A stretch of 64,000 nt of DNA from the NCBI RefSeq assembly GCF_000373245.1, contig NZ_KB890743.1, forward strand, positions 1,126 through 65,125, written 5' to 3'. Positions 34,308 to 44,372 of this stretch are shown here, piece after piece. The position numbers and the translations under genes were made by a program. Every line of letters starts with the position of its first letter. Within the stretch, counting starts at the first letter, position 1. This DNA is from Echinicola pacifica DSM 19836 (GTDB lineage Bacteria; Bacteroidota; Bacteroidia; Cytophagales; Cyclobacteriaceae). A model generated the notes under the pieces. The model was not told the DNA's origin. It searched no databases and saw only the letters and a program-made list of their open reading frames with translations.

Positions 34308-35693
34308 ATGAAAAAATATATTGCATCACTTATTTTAATCCTGCTTACCAGTCCCGTCTGGGCGCAGAATACGGGTCAGGAAAACGAAATATGGTTATTT
34401 TTTGGACGGTTTCACCCACTAATAGTTCACCTTCCGATAGGATTTATTCTATTGGCCTTCCTGATGGAGCTGGTAGCAAAACTTCCTCGATTTCATCATC
34501 TGAGAAGCAGCACGGGATTCGTTTTAGGATTAGGGATTATTAGTGCCTTTGGAGCCGCTTTATTAGGGTATTTCTTATCCTTAAGTGGCGAATACCAAGG
34601 CTCCACCGTTTTTTGGCACCAATGGTTAGGCATTGCCACTTTTGTATTTGCTGGCATCGCTTATTTATTAAAGTTCAAAAAACTGGAGCAGGCCTATCTA
34701 GGTTCTTTGTTTGCGAGTGTGATATGCCTTAGCCTTACCGGCCATCTTGGGGGCAACCTTACCCACGGCTCAGATTATCTGACTAGGTATATGCCGGATC
34801 CATTGAAGAGCCTCGCGGGTATTCCCACGGAGGAAGAGAACCAGCGGCCGCCAATAGAGGACATCAATGAAGCCTTGCTCTATGCAGATCTGGTCAAACC
34901 CCTGATGGAGGCCAAATGTGAAAGCTGCCATAATGCAGATAAAACCAAGGGTAAATTAAGGCTTGACAGCCCCGAGGGTTTTCTAAAAGGCGGTGAAAAT
35001 GGAGAGGTATTGATGCCAGGATCTCCAGAAGAAAGTGAGCTATTCAAAAGAGTAAACCTTCCCAAAGATCATGAGGATGTCATGCCTCCAGATGGAAAAA
35101 AGCCCTTGACGGCCTCCGAGAAAGCCTTATTGGAATGGTGGATCAGTAATGAAGCGAGTTTTGACAAGAAGGTTAAAGAGGTGGAGAAAAGTGAGGATAT
35201 TGCCGAAATTCTTCAGGAAATAGCCTCGCCAAAAGTGAAATGGCAAAACCCCGCTTATGCGATACAGGTCTCCGCCGCCTCCACTGAGCAAGAACAGCAG
35301 TTGGTGGAGGCAGGATTTTCCGTATCTCATTTAGCGGCCGATAGCCCTTTTCTGCAAGTCAGCTACCTTCAATCTGGCAAACCCATAGGAAAGGAGCAAA
35401 TAAGTGCTCTGGAAAAGGTCTCCGACCAAGTCACCTGGTTGAATCTAGGCCATGTGACACTCGCCGAAGGATTAGACTTCTCCTTCCTGGAAAAATTCCC
35501 TCATCTCAGCCAGTTGTCCTTGCAGCGCACCTCCATTACCGATGAAGAGCTTCAGTATTTGCAGAAAATGCAGTATTTGGAATACCTCAATTTATATGGT
35601 ACCCAAATCAGTGAAAAGGGAATTGCCCCGCTAAAAAAACTTGAATTTCTAACCAAAATATACCTTTGGCAGACTGAAGTGGAAGGCGCTTAA
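34308..35693 (+). CDS. DUF2231 membrane protein with cytochrome c-like and leucine-rich repeat domains
   Basis: A 461-residue protein: signal peptide (to AQ20), a DUF2231-type membrane part with four helices (~35-150, FGRFHPLIVHLPIGFILLAF), a PSCyt1 heme domain with C204-E-S-C207-H208 and MPPDGKKPLT, and a C-terminal leucine-rich repeat tail (~370-461, LSQLSLQRTSITDEELQYLQKMQYLEYLNLYGTQIS). It is the membrane anchor most likely to link the periplasmic PSCyt/DUF1501 proteins to the respiratory chain; this is inferred from domain content. The LRR ends abruptly after LWQTEVEGA. The gene converges with rluF only 18 bp downstream. Confidence 0.88.
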   Translation: MKKYIASLILILLTSPVWAQNTGQENEIWLFFGRFHPLIVHLPIGFILLAFLMELVAKLPRFHHLRSSTGFVLGLGIISAFGAALLGYFLSLSGEYQGSTVFWHQWLGIATFVFAGIAYLLKFKKLEQAYLGSLFASVICLSLTGHLGGNLTHGSDYLTRYMPDPLKSLAGIPTEEENQRPPIEDINEALLYADLVKPLMEAKCESCHNADKTKGKLRLDSPEGFLKGGENGEVLMPGSPEESELFKRVNLPKDHEDVMPPDGKKPLTASEKALLEWWISNEASFDKKVKEVEKSEDIAEILQEIASPKVKWQNPAYAIQVSAASTEQEQQLVEAGFSVSHLAADSPFLQVSYLQSGKPIGKEQISALEKVSDQVTWLNLGHVTLAEGLDFSFLEKFPHLSQLSLQRTSITDEELQYLQKMQYLEYLNLYGTQISEKGIAPLKKLEFLTKIYLWQTEVEGA

Positions 35694-35711
35694 GGGCATT
35701 CTTTCAGTCGG

Positions 35712-36443
35712 TCAATCGTCGAAAGTTTTTATAGAATCCTCGGTCAGGTGGTGGATATCCTGAAGCTCTTCCGGGCTAAGGTACCGCCACTTGCCTACGG
35801 GAACATCCAAGGGCACATTCATAATGCGTACCCTTTTGAGTCGGGTTACTTCATAGCCCAAATAGGTACACATTCGCCGAATCTGACGATTGAGACCCTG
35901 TGTAAGGATTATTTTAAACTTCATTTTGCCCAAGGGCATGACCTTACATTTATTCGTCATGGTCCCTAAAATGGGAATACCACCCCCCATTCGCTCAATA
36001 AACTGCGGCGTAATGGGCCGATCCACGGTGACATGATATTCCTTTTCGTGATTGTTTTTGGCGCGAAGGATCTTATTCACGATATCGCCATCATTGGTCA
36101 AAAAAATCAAGCCTTCGCTGGGCTTATCTAACCTGCCAATAGGAAATATGCGCTTAGGGTGATTGATAAAATCTATGATATTATCCTTTTCTCTCTTAGT
36201 ATCCGTGGTACAGACAATCCCCACAGGCTTATGAAAAGCCATATAGATAAATTCTTCCTTTGGAGGAGAGACAGGTTTCCCATCCACACTGACCACGTCA
36301 CCGGGGTTCACCTTCGTCCCCAATTCGGGCACTTTGCCATTGATGCAGATGCGCCCTTCCTCCAGCAGCTTGTCCGCAGCCCTTCTAGAGCAATATCCTA
36401 TTTCGCTCAAATACTTATTTATCCTTACCGAATCCCCAGCCAT
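35712..36443 (-). CDS. rluF: 23S rRNA pseudouridine synthase RluF
   Basis: A 243-residue RluB/E/F-family enzyme. An S4 RNA-binding domain covers ~5-55 ([32 protein letters not shown]). The catalytic domain holds the signature [19 protein letters not shown], catalytic Asp106, and later [27 protein letters not shown]. The family converts a specific uridine of 23S rRNA (U2604 in E. coli); the short length and [10 protein letters not shown] form agree with RluF. It is monocistronic with its own -7 element and shares no function with its neighbours. Confidence 0.92.
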   Translation of the reverse strand: MAGDSVRINKYLSEIGYCSRRAADKLLEEGRICINGKVPELGTKVNPGDVVSVDGKPVSPPKEEFIYMAFHKPVGIVCTTDTKREKDNIIDFINHPKRIFPIGRLDKPSEGLIFLTNDGDIVNKILRAKNNHEKEYHVTVDRPITPQFIERMGGGIPILGTMTNKCKVMPLGKMKFKIILTQGLNRQIRRMCTYLGYEVTRLKRVRIMNVPLDVPVGKWRYLSPEELQDIHHLTEDSIKTFDD

Positions 36444-36957
36444 GGCATTATTTATTACTATTATACATCTATCTGACCAAGGTCATATTTCCCAAGCGCC
36501 CCAGCTGCTTGATGACCAAAGGCAAAGTTAGGCAAAAAAGTATTGCATGCACTTCTTGTTGCCTATTTGTGTTCTTAGTCGCATTTTATAATCCACACCT
36601 TTTAGTCAAACTAGCAACTGCGGAAATAGGAAGTATAATTAGGTGCTCAGGAAAAAAAATTTCAGCGGGCCAAACCTTCTTTCTCCCTGCTTATTTTCTT
36701 CAAAGGCCATTTGAAAGCCCATGATATGGAGCCATCCTTACCGAAGAGGCTTGTATTGCAAATTCATCGATGCCCGAAAAAAAGGCTGCACTCGAGTGAA
36801 TCAATAAGTAATTTATTTCAATGCTAGAGGAGATATAGGATATTGGATAAAAGAAGCTCAATGCAAATAATGAGCAAAGCGGACAGGAATAAGTGCTTAA
36901 TTTTCAATCAATATTTGAGTTGGCATTTAAAGTCATTCCTTCTTTAACTCAAAAAAA
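36444..36957. other. Intergenic region between rluF and the SusCD1 terminator
   Basis: About 510 bp with no supported gene. The rluF -7 element (36523-36530) is near one end and the SusD1 terminator begins at the other. The middle part shows scattered poly-A tracts only. Confidence 0.4.
36523..36530 (-). promoter_or_regulatory. -7 promoter element of rluF
   Basis: TAACTTTG on the minus strand matches TAnnTTTG and lies about 80 bp upstream of the rluF ATG. Confidence 0.5.
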
Positions 36958-37007
36958 AGGATGAAACCTTGTGTACTACAAACGAATTGTAGTGGAAGGC
37001 TCATCCT
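36951..37007 (-). terminator. Intrinsic terminator of the SusC1-SusD1 operon
   Basis: AGGATGA (36958-36964) pairs with TCATCCT (37001-37007), and inside it ACTACAA pairs with TTGTAGT. On the minus strand the hairpin is followed by a run of T (complement of 36951-36958). It lies 80 bp past the SusD1 stop. Confidence 0.8.
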
Positions 37008-37086
37008 CTTTAACATTTAAATTGAAATCGGCATTAATGATTTATATTATAATTTCCAGAGAGGCGATCTAAAAATCGCCTTCTGA

Positions 37087-38610
37087 TTAAAAATAACCAG
37101 GGTTTTGTTCTATAGGCTCTAAGCCATTATTTTGTATTTCATCTAAAGGGATGGGCCAAATAAACCGAGTACTGGTATAAGGGATCGCATGACTAAGAGG
37201 GATTTCGCGATCTGTAGTATAAAAATTGACATTGGTAATGGATCGGGAAGAGGCCTTAGGTGGCACCCCATTCATTCTACCCTCACCTGATAGGCGGTGG
37301 ATATCGCCAAACCTCTTACCTTCAGCCAGGAATTCAATCCTTTTCTCATTTAGGATCGCCTGTATTACACTATTTTGATCTTCCAGGCCGGCGACGGTAT
37401 AGGAAGCAGCTGTAGAGGGAATTGATCGATCTCTCACTAGATTTACCAGGGTGACAGCAGCAGCGAGATCATTTAATCTGGCGCTAGCCTCTGCGGCATT
37501 GAGTACCGCTTCGGAATACCTCAAGATCACATTAGGATCGGAGAAACTGGTGGCATCGACATATTTTGTGGTATATACCCCCAATCCACCAGAGGAGGTC
37601 AATTTCCTTCTAGTGTCATCAACCATCCAGAAATCTGCTCTCCATATTAAGGGGCTGATTTTGACCAAGCCACGGCCTCCTGTATTTGGATTTCCGAGCA
37701 TCGCAGGAAGGGCACCATTGGTTCCGGGGTTGGATTCGGCAGAATTCAGGAAGGAGAAAATATTATCTGTGCTTTGGCCTCCTGATCTAAAAGGAGCTGC
37801 TGGATCACTGGTTATAGCGTATTTGCCTTCCAGCTTTTTAAATTCATCCAGCACCCCTTGCCAATCTCCTTTATGGAGTTTGATACGGGTTTTCAGGGCA
37901 ATAACTGCCCCCCAGCTGGCACGAAATGTTCCACCTTCATTGATCAGATCTTCTGCTTGGTCCAAATCCGCCAATAATTGATCATAATCCTCACCCACAG
38001 TACCTCGTCTCACCATCTCACCTAGGCTTATTTTAGCCACTTCATCGATTCCAAAGATCCGGTAAGGCACACCTGGGAGAGATGGGTCATCCATATAAGG
38101 TCTCGCAAAATGCACCAGAAGCTCATGATGGCTCAAAGCTCTAAGAAATAATAATTCTCCACGGTAATTGTCCCGGGTATCGGCCGTCAGAAGCCCTGAT
38201 TCGAAGGCTGGATCGAGCTTTTCTAAGATAATATTAAGACGGTTGATCATCCTGTATAAGCTGATCCACATTCCATTATTATTGGCAGATGTAGGAGAGT
38301 AAGAACCTGTATAGGTGATCTCATAAAACAGCTGATCATTATACAGATCCTCACCACGCAAATCGCCCTGTTCCACATTCGCAGCTCCAAAAGGATAGCC
38401 CCGCTGAACCACATCATTGTAAAAACCTATCTGAGCCGATTCATACACTCCCAATACAGCGGACTCGATACGTGGCTCAGTGGAGAAGGCCTCATCGTCA
38501 GGAATTAAATTCGCAGGAGTGAGATCAATCACATCGCAGGAAGAAGCTAGACCTATTAAGGCAATTAATATCAAGCTCCTTTTTATATAAGTGTTAAGTA
38601 TAAATTTCAT
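37087..38610 (-). CDS. SusD/RagB-family nutrient-binding lipoprotein (SusD1)
   Basis: A 507-residue outer-membrane lipoprotein (lipobox LASSC, Cys25) that closes over the SusC barrel and presents ligand. Family features include DLTPANLIPDDEAF near the N-terminus, TPR-like helices in the first half (YRGELLFLRALSHHELLVHFARPY) and the conserved C-terminal ILNEKRIEFLAEGKRFGDIHRL ... FIWPIPLDEIQNNGLEPIEQNPGY. It begins 18 bp after the SusC1 stop and ends at a terminator. SusD ligands cannot be predicted from sequence; the adjacent phosphatase fusion hints at a phosphorylated compound. Confidence 0.93.
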   Translation of the reverse strand: MKFILNTYIKRSLILIALIGLASSCDVIDLTPANLIPDDEAFSTEPRIESAVLGVYESAQIGFYNDVVQRGYPFGAANVEQGDLRGEDLYNDQLFYEITYTGSYSPTSANNNGMWISLYRMINRLNIILEKLDPAFESGLLTADTRDNYRGELLFLRALSHHELLVHFARPYMDDPSLPGVPYRIFGIDEVAKISLGEMVRRGTVGEDYDQLLADLDQAEDLINEGGTFRASWGAVIALKTRIKLHKGDWQGVLDEFKKLEGKYAITSDPAAPFRSGGQSTDNIFSFLNSAESNPGTNGALPAMLGNPNTGGRGLVKISPLIWRADFWMVDDTRRKLTSSGGLGVYTTKYVDATSFSDPNVILRYSEAVLNAAEASARLNDLAAAVTLVNLVRDRSIPSTAASYTVAGLEDQNSVIQAILNEKRIEFLAEGKRFGDIHRLSGEGRMNGVPPKASSRSITNVNFYTTDREIPLSHAIPYTSTRFIWPIPLDEIQNNGLEPIEQNPGYF

Positions 38611-38628
38611 ATTTCAGTAGTTTAAATA

Positions 38629-41600
38629 TTAAAAGCCAACATTTAGGCCAACAGAATAGGTACGTACTATCGGTGCTACGTTATAATCCACCCCAAACTG
38701 AAGCTGGCTGGAATACTGGTTAGCCTCTGGGTCTAGCCCCGAATACCCTGTAAACAGGAAGGGATTTTGAACCTGTGCGAAGAACCGTGCATTGGTAATC
38801 ATCCCGTCAAAAGCTGAGGCCAACAGTTCTGCAGGCAAGGTGTAGCCCACAATGATATTCTGTATTCTCACAAAGTCACCTTTTTCTATAAACCTAGAAT
38901 TCGAAGCGGAGTTTTGCCACATATCCTGGTCGGTAGCAGTAAAGAGTTTAGGGATATCAGTTACCTGCCCGCTCTCCGTCCAACGATTCAGGATAGAAAC
39001 ATGATTATTTGAAAAACCTTGTCCCAATAAGCCTCTTAGTGACTCATTCATAATATAATTACCGCCAGAAAAACGAGTAAAGATTTCTGCATCAAATTGG
39101 CCAAATTTAAAACTGTTGGACCATCCACCTTGCCATTTAGGAAGGGTGTTTCCTAGAAAATCCCGGGTGGGAAAATCTCCTAGTACAGAGATGTTTGCGG
39201 GATTTTCGGGATCATAGGCTCTCCAGGTTTTTTGATTTTTCCCATCGATATCCTGCTCAAGATTAAATTGTACGATACCCTCACCACTATAATACATTGG
39301 ATTACCATTAGCGGTATTTACCCCTGCCCACTGGTAGCCATATAATTGCGCAATGGATTTCCCTTCCACTGTTCTATTATATGCAGATGAAAGAGGCTGT
39401 ACCAGGCTATTAACCTTATTGCTGATAAAGGTGATATTAAAATCTGTATTCCAGCTAAAAGACTCATTTTCCAGCACTTTGGACATGACCCTCAGCTCCA
39501 GACCACTATTGGTCATGGAGCCCACATTTTGGTTTATTTTATTCTTTGGCACCCCCAGAGAAGGGATGGTTGGAGCTTCTAGTATTAGTCCATTGATATT
39601 ATTTTTGAAGTAATCAGCAGAAATAGTTACTGCTCCAATATTCATATCCAAGCCTATATTTAATTTCCGGGAGGTCTCCCATTGCAATTGATTATTGGCG
39701 ATCCGATCATAGCCTATACCTGCACCAGCTCCCCCCAAAACAGGGCTATAACCACCAAAAGCGGCAAAGGATCCTATTTCGGTATTACCTACCTCTGCAA
39801 AGGAGGCTCGCATTTTCAAATCGGAAATCAAATCCGAATTGAAGAAATTCTCAGCAGAAAGTCTCCAGCCAATAGATCCTCCATAAAAGGTACCACGCTT
39901 ATTTCCTGCGGCAAGATCAGAGATCCCGTCATTTCTCAAGGTAAAAGAAGCAAGGTATTTTCCTTGATAGCTATAATTAAACCTACCAAAATAAGAATCA
40001 AATCCTCTCTCGGTGTACCCCCCACCCGTAAACTGGTCATTAAATGAGCCACTAATCAGGTTGTTTTTTCGGTAAAAACTATCCGATAGGTCTGAGCCTT
40101 GCCCGAAGAAATTATAGAATTTACTAAACTGATACTCCAAACCTGCGGTAATATTCAAACTATGATCATTTGCAAAGACCGTTTGGTAATTCAAGGTATT
40201 CTGCCAGTTCCATCGAGAAGCAGGGCTATACCCCATATAAACATCCCCATTTGATCCTCTGCCATCTCCATGCCTAGGGTCAAGACTTCTGAAATCATTC
40301 GCTAAGGTGATATCCACACCAATCTGGGTCTTGGCAGTTAAGCCTTGGAGAAGATCCACCTCAGCAAAAGCATTACCCATCATTCTATGCACCCGGTTAC
40401 GGTACTCATTGTTTTGTATGACAAAACCAATATTTGAAATATTGTTATCAGGTCCTGCAAGATTATTACCAAAGCCTGTAGTGCTACCATTTGGAGTCAC
40501 ATTAAACCCATCGAAAGCGATGTTTTCCGAATCGTAAATAGGAACATTAGGCAGGGATCTCGTGGCATTATAGATGACACCAGAGAGGAAACCCGGCCCG
40601 ACATTAAGCCCAACAATCTCCGTAAACGAATAAGATAAGGAGGTACCTAAGCGCACTCTATTAGAAACACTATGATTCAAATTGGCTCGGAATGAATACC
40701 TGCTGAGGTCATTGGAGATAATAGATGACTCTTGGTCGGTAAATCCTAGGGAAAAGAAGTATTTAGTGGCATCAGAGCCACCAGATATCGATAAGTTGTG
40801 CTGCTGAGTGAATCCTGCCCTGAACACCATATCCTGCCAATCGGTATTGGTTCCAAGAACGGCCAGGGGACTTTGTCCTGCATTGGTCCTTTTTTCGTTT
40901 GCTATCGACACGAATTGGTCTCCTGTTAATAATTCGAATCGATTTATTTCCTTATTTACTCCCAAAGAGGTATTATAGGATACTTTAGCTTTACCTGTTG
41001 ATCCACGTTTTGTCGTGATCAGAATTACCCCATTGGCAGCGCGAGAACCATAAATGGCAGAGGCCGAACCGTCTTTCAGGACTTCATAACTCGATATATC
41101 GGCTGGATTTATATTGGCCAGAGGGTTAGAGTCCACAATCGCCGACCGGTCACTATCTAGCACCGGCACTCCGTCAATAACGATCAGAGGATTTGCATTA
41201 GAAGAAATGGAGTTTACCCCTCTGATACGAATTATCGGTCTTTGGCCTAAGACACCACTAGGGGTGGTCACCTGCACTCCAGGAGCCCGACCAGCGAACT
41301 GTGACTCAAAAGACGGAGACATAAGATTCTCTATGGCCTCACTTTTTATTGAAGCCACTGAGCCCGTTATTTCACGTCTCTCCTGTGTGCCATACCCCAC
41401 GATTACTACCTCATTTAGTAATTTGACATCAAGGTCCAGGACCACATTCAGCGTACTACTGTTCGTAAGAGCCACCTCTTTGCTTTTGAATCCTACAAAA
41501 CTAAATATCAAAAACTGGGTATCATCTGGAACCACCAAGGAATATTCCCCTTCCAAATTGGTCACCGTACCAATGGAAGAGTCCTTAATTTTGATATTAA

Positions 41601-41718
41601 CTCCGGGAATACCTTCCGGCTCCTCCACTGCGCTCACCTTTCCAGTAATGGTCCGCTGAGCCATTACTGACATTACTGATATTACAGTAATCATTAAACT
41701 TAGTATAAACTTTCGCAT
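38629..41718 (-). CDS. SusC/RagA-family TonB-dependent transporter (SusC1)
   Basis: A 1029-residue outer-membrane importer. Signal peptide to MAQ21; CarboxypepD_reg-like domain (~22-105, ITGKVSAVEEPEGIPGVNIKIKD ... SFVGFKSKEV), plug domain with VVIVGYGTQERREITGSV and the SusC signature EVLKDGSASAIYGSRAANGVILITTKRG (~210-240), then a 22-strand barrel ending in VRTYSVGLNVGF. There is no N-terminal STN extension, so it is not a sigma/anti-sigma-coupled receptor. It energises uptake through TonB together with SusD1. The long upstream gap (839 bp) suggests an independent promoter. Confidence 0.94.
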   Translation of the reverse strand: MRKFILSLMITVISVMSVMAQRTITGKVSAVEEPEGIPGVNIKIKDSSIGTVTNLEGEYSLVVPDDTQFLIFSFVGFKSKEVALTNSSTLNVVLDLDVKLLNEVVIVGYGTQERREITGSVASIKSEAIENLMSPSFESQFAGRAPGVQVTTPSGVLGQRPIIRIRGVNSISSNANPLIVIDGVPVLDSDRSAIVDSNPLANINPADISSYEVLKDGSASAIYGSRAANGVILITTKRGSTGKAKVSYNTSLGVNKEINRFELLTGDQFVSIANEKRTNAGQSPLAVLGTNTDWQDMVFRAGFTQQHNLSISGGSDATKYFFSLGFTDQESSIISNDLSRYSFRANLNHSVSNRVRLGTSLSYSFTEIVGLNVGPGFLSGVIYNATRSLPNVPIYDSENIAFDGFNVTPNGSTTGFGNNLAGPDNNISNIGFVIQNNEYRNRVHRMMGNAFAEVDLLQGLTAKTQIGVDITLANDFRSLDPRHGDGRGSNGDVYMGYSPASRWNWQNTLNYQTVFANDHSLNITAGLEYQFSKFYNFFGQGSDLSDSFYRKNNLISGSFNDQFTGGGYTERGFDSYFGRFNYSYQGKYLASFTLRNDGISDLAAGNKRGTFYGGSIGWRLSAENFFNSDLISDLKMRASFAEVGNTEIGSFAAFGGYSPVLGGAGAGIGYDRIANNQLQWETSRKLNIGLDMNIGAVTISADYFKNNINGLILEAPTIPSLGVPKNKINQNVGSMTNSGLELRVMSKVLENESFSWNTDFNITFISNKVNSLVQPLSSAYNRTVEGKSIAQLYGYQWAGVNTANGNPMYYSGEGIVQFNLEQDIDGKNQKTWRAYDPENPANISVLGDFPTRDFLGNTLPKWQGGWSNSFKFGQFDAEIFTRFSGGNYIMNESLRGLLGQGFSNNHVSILNRWTESGQVTDIPKLFTATDQDMWQNSASNSRFIEKGDFVRIQNIIVGYTLPAELLASAFDGMITNARFFAQVQNPFLFTGYSGLDPEANQYSSQLQFGVDYNVAPIVRTYSVGLNVGF

Positions 41719-42378
41719 AAGTAGTAGTATTTATTTTTAAGTCATCTTCTTTCAAAACAGCATATAAGAAACTATTAATCAAGAAATTGCAAACTCAACA
41801 CCTACCTTAAAGGAGAATTATCATTTAAAAAATCCAGCTAAACTGGTAATTGGTAAAAAGCAAATAGGGTCCTGCTTTTACTTCGCCATTTACTATAAAT
41901 ACCTCAAATTGGAATATACTTAATTTCACCTTTGAAATCCTGAATTTAATAGTACATTGACCTCATTCTGGTAAATGGTTTGCGCAAAAACGATTGGTGA
42001 TTATCAAAACAATTTGATTTTGATATGGATCTCTAAATTTGGGTTTGCTATTCTTAATTGCAATTATCTATATAAAAGATAGCTAAACGAATCAAGAAAA
42101 TAAATATAAAAAATCATATATTTTTTAAAAAAAGTAAAATTCACCTATCATTATATTACTTTTTCCATATTATAAATACAATTTACTCAATTTAACAAAT
42201 GTGATGCGAACGGAACAGAGCTCTGTCCGATTTTAAACTCCCCCAGTTTTCCTCTAACCATCAGTTCGTCAACAATTATTTAATACTGATCTGAATAGCC
42301 CATTCTAAAATTTCACTCGATAAAGAGGAAAAAAAATCAATTCAAACCTGTCAATAGTATTACTTCTATGAAATAAAA
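41719..42378. promoter_or_regulatory. Long upstream region of SusC1-SusD1
   Basis: About 660 AT-rich bp upstream of susC1 with no supported gene. It contains one perfect 12-bp palindrome (42216-42227, listed separately). The promoter itself was not pinned down. Confidence 0.4.
42216..42227. promoter_or_regulatory. Perfect 12-bp palindrome ACAGAGCTCTGT
   Basis: ACAGAGCTCTGT equals its own reverse complement and stands in an otherwise AT-rich region ~500 bp upstream of susC1. It could be an operator for a dimeric regulator, or chance. Confidence 0.3.
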
Positions 42379-42417
42379 AAACCTAGCCTGATCGAATCGA
42401 AGTCGAGGGCTAGGTTT
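42373..42417 (-). terminator. Intrinsic terminator after the phosphatase fusion gene
   Basis: AAACCTAGCC (42379-42388) pairs perfectly with GGCTAGGTTT (42408-42417), loop 19 nt. On the minus strand it is followed by a T tract (complement of 42375-42381). It lies 141 bp past the phosphatase stop and separates that gene from susC1. Confidence 0.85.
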
Positions 42418-42557
42418 CTTGGAAATAATGGACCTTAGTGCTATTATAAGCAGGGGCTATTGAAGGCCAGTCCACTTTAGAAGCATATGCGAAATGGGAT
42501 AAGAACAATATCCACACACTAATAATCAGGTTATTCTACTTCAGAAAACCATCCTTA

Positions 42558-44372
42558 TTATTTCATCAGTTCTATAAGCTTATGAAATACCTCGGTGTTC
42601 TCATATATTCCAGTGAAGAGATTGGCATGGGGACCATAAGCAAAAATGGGTACCATAATGCCGGTGTGATCTTCGGTGTCAAAATTCAATTCTACTTCAT
42701 TTCGGGAGGTATTGCCTTGGGGAAGGGTAATCCCTCCTGTTTCATGATCGGCGGTGATCAGGACCAAAGTCCCTGGATGCTCATCGGCATACCGGAGCAC
42801 CACCCCTATGGCTTCATCAAAGTCTATTCCCTCCTCCACCACTGTGGAAGCGCTATTCCAATGTCCGCCAGTATCGATCATCGCTCCCTCCACCATCAAA
42901 AAGAAAGGCTGATCTTTTTGACTAAAGAATGCTAGGGCGCTGGTGGTAGCTCTAGCCAGGAAACCTTCTCTACCTTTCTCTACCGTGGGTAAGCCTTGAT
43001 TGCTAGCGAAATACCCCACGCGCTCATCGCGGGAAATGGCCAGGGCGTCTAGGCTACTAGCAAAGTGAAAGCCAGCCTGCTCTAGTGGTTTGATATAATC
43101 ATTATCAAGGGTAAGAAAATCATTTTTTCCAGCTCCAATAATAAGATCCAAAACACTTTTACTCAAATCGTCGGCTATCGGCAGGATCATATCCCGATCC
43201 TGTCGGTGGGCATAGAAAGAAGCTGGCGAAGCTCCAGTCATATGGTCTGTGGTGACTATTCCCGACCTATACCCAAAGTCCACGATGCGCTCAGGCAGGT
43301 TCATTAGGGCTTTGCCATCCGGAGAAAAACCTATGGCTCTATTATTTGCCTTCGTCCCAGTGGCTAGCGCGGTGGCTCCCGCAGCAGAATCGGTGGTAAA
43401 ATCATCCGCCGACTGTGTCTTGAGCAGCCCTATATGCTTTAGCTGAGAGAGGTTTAGCTGACCTCCATGGCCATAGAGAGCGGCGGAGATTTGGGCGAGG
43501 CCATTGCCATCCCCAATCATGAGGATCACCTGCCTGATCGGTTCAGGTTTCCCATCTTCCATAAAATCAGGGGTATATATCTCATGGGACCTCTTACCTC
43601 TGACCACATTTTGGGGGAGGCTTTTCAGGTATTGACTGGCCTCATAAGGGCTGTCTGTATTGATATAATTTATCTTCAAATCATAAAAAGCCTTCCAGGC
43701 GGTTTTGCTATCTGGGGCTCCCCAGAAGCGCAGCGGACGATCATAAGCATGCACCATATCTCTGATTTCTTCAATGCGCAGCTGCTCTTCTTCCACTATT
43801 TTTCCCTTGCCATTCCAGACGGATACCCTCTTATAAGGAAGGCTGACCATGGCGATTTTGTCCCAAGGCAGGGTATCATCTAAGTCCAGCTGCTGATAAT
43901 CAAACCATATATAGGCAGGATAGCTGACATAGTCCTCTACCGCAGGTCGGCTACCTGAGACGACCACCCTCACCCCCTGACTGGGGTCTGTGGAAAGAAT
44001 ATCTGAATAATTGGCGAGGGACTTCTGAAGGACCTCCATACTGGCATAGGCTTCGGTCTTGATATCTACCAATAATTGAAAATCCAAGGCTCCGATTCCC
44101 ATAACCTGGGCTTTGCGGATGGGGTCGAGATATAAGGATTCGATAGTCCATTCTTCCTTAATAGTCTCCGGTTCATGCGCCACCATCAGCTTGCCATTTC
44201 GCAGGATCACATCGACCTCTATGCTGTGAGCACCACTTGCCAATGCCGTCCAGAAAGGAGCTTTCTGAAGGTAATCATTATGCGAATGCAGGCGATAATC
44301 AAATTGGCCCTGACCAAATAAATGGAAAGAACACAATAGAAAAGAAAGGATTAAATTAATTTTTAAATTCAT
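42558..44372 (-). CDS. Secreted phosphodiesterase-like / alkaline phosphatase fusion
   Basis: A 604-residue exported protein (signal to FGQ21). Residues ~24-255 are a PI-PLC/GDPD-like barrel: H29-S-H31-N-D (first His motif), IE52-V-D54 and VAH66E, in the positions of the family's catalytic and metal residues. Residues ~278-604 are a PhoA-like alkaline phosphatase: MIGD288G, nucleophile Ser329 in TDSAAGATALATG, TTDHMTGASPASFYAH, MVEGAMIDTGGHW, TADHETGG and a final metal His. Known Bacteroidota homologues share this two-domain layout. It could first split a phosphodiester, then release phosphate. Location between two SusCD pairs suggests it feeds them or uses their ligand. Confidence 0.9.
   Translation of the reverse strand: MNLKINLILSFLLCSFHLFGQGQFDYRLHSHNDYLQKAPFWTALASGAHSIEVDVILRNGKLMVAHEPETIKEEWTIESLYLDPIRKAQVMGIGALDFQLLVDIKTEAYASMEVLQKSLANYSDILSTDPSQGVRVVVSGSRPAVEDYVSYPAYIWFDYQQLDLDDTLPWDKIAMVSLPYKRVSVWNGKGKIVEEEQLRIEEIRDMVHAYDRPLRFWGAPDSKTAWKAFYDLKINYINTDSPYEASQYLKSLPQNVVRGKRSHEIYTPDFMEDGKPEPIRQVILMIGDGNGLAQISAALYGHGGQLNLSQLKHIGLLKTQSADDFTTDSAAGATALATGTKANNRAIGFSPDGKALMNLPERIVDFGYRSGIVTTDHMTGASPASFYAHRQDRDMILPIADDLSKSVLDLIIGAGKNDFLTLDNDYIKPLEQAGFHFASSLDALAISRDERVGYFASNQGLPTVEKGREGFLARATTSALAFFSQKDQPFFLMVEGAMIDTGGHWNSASTVVEEGIDFDEAIGVVLRYADEHPGTLVLITADHETGGITLPQGNTSRNEVELNFDTEDHTGIMVPIFAYGPHANLFTGIYENTEVFHKLIELMK

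Noticed and set aside
36509-36724. 71-codon plus-strand ORF downstream of rluF
   Set aside because: Composition is random-looking and it overlaps the rluF promoter; no support as a gene.
42582-42935. 117-codon ORF antisense to the phosphatase fusion
   Set aside because: Lies inside the conserved alkaline phosphatase domain on the opposite strand.
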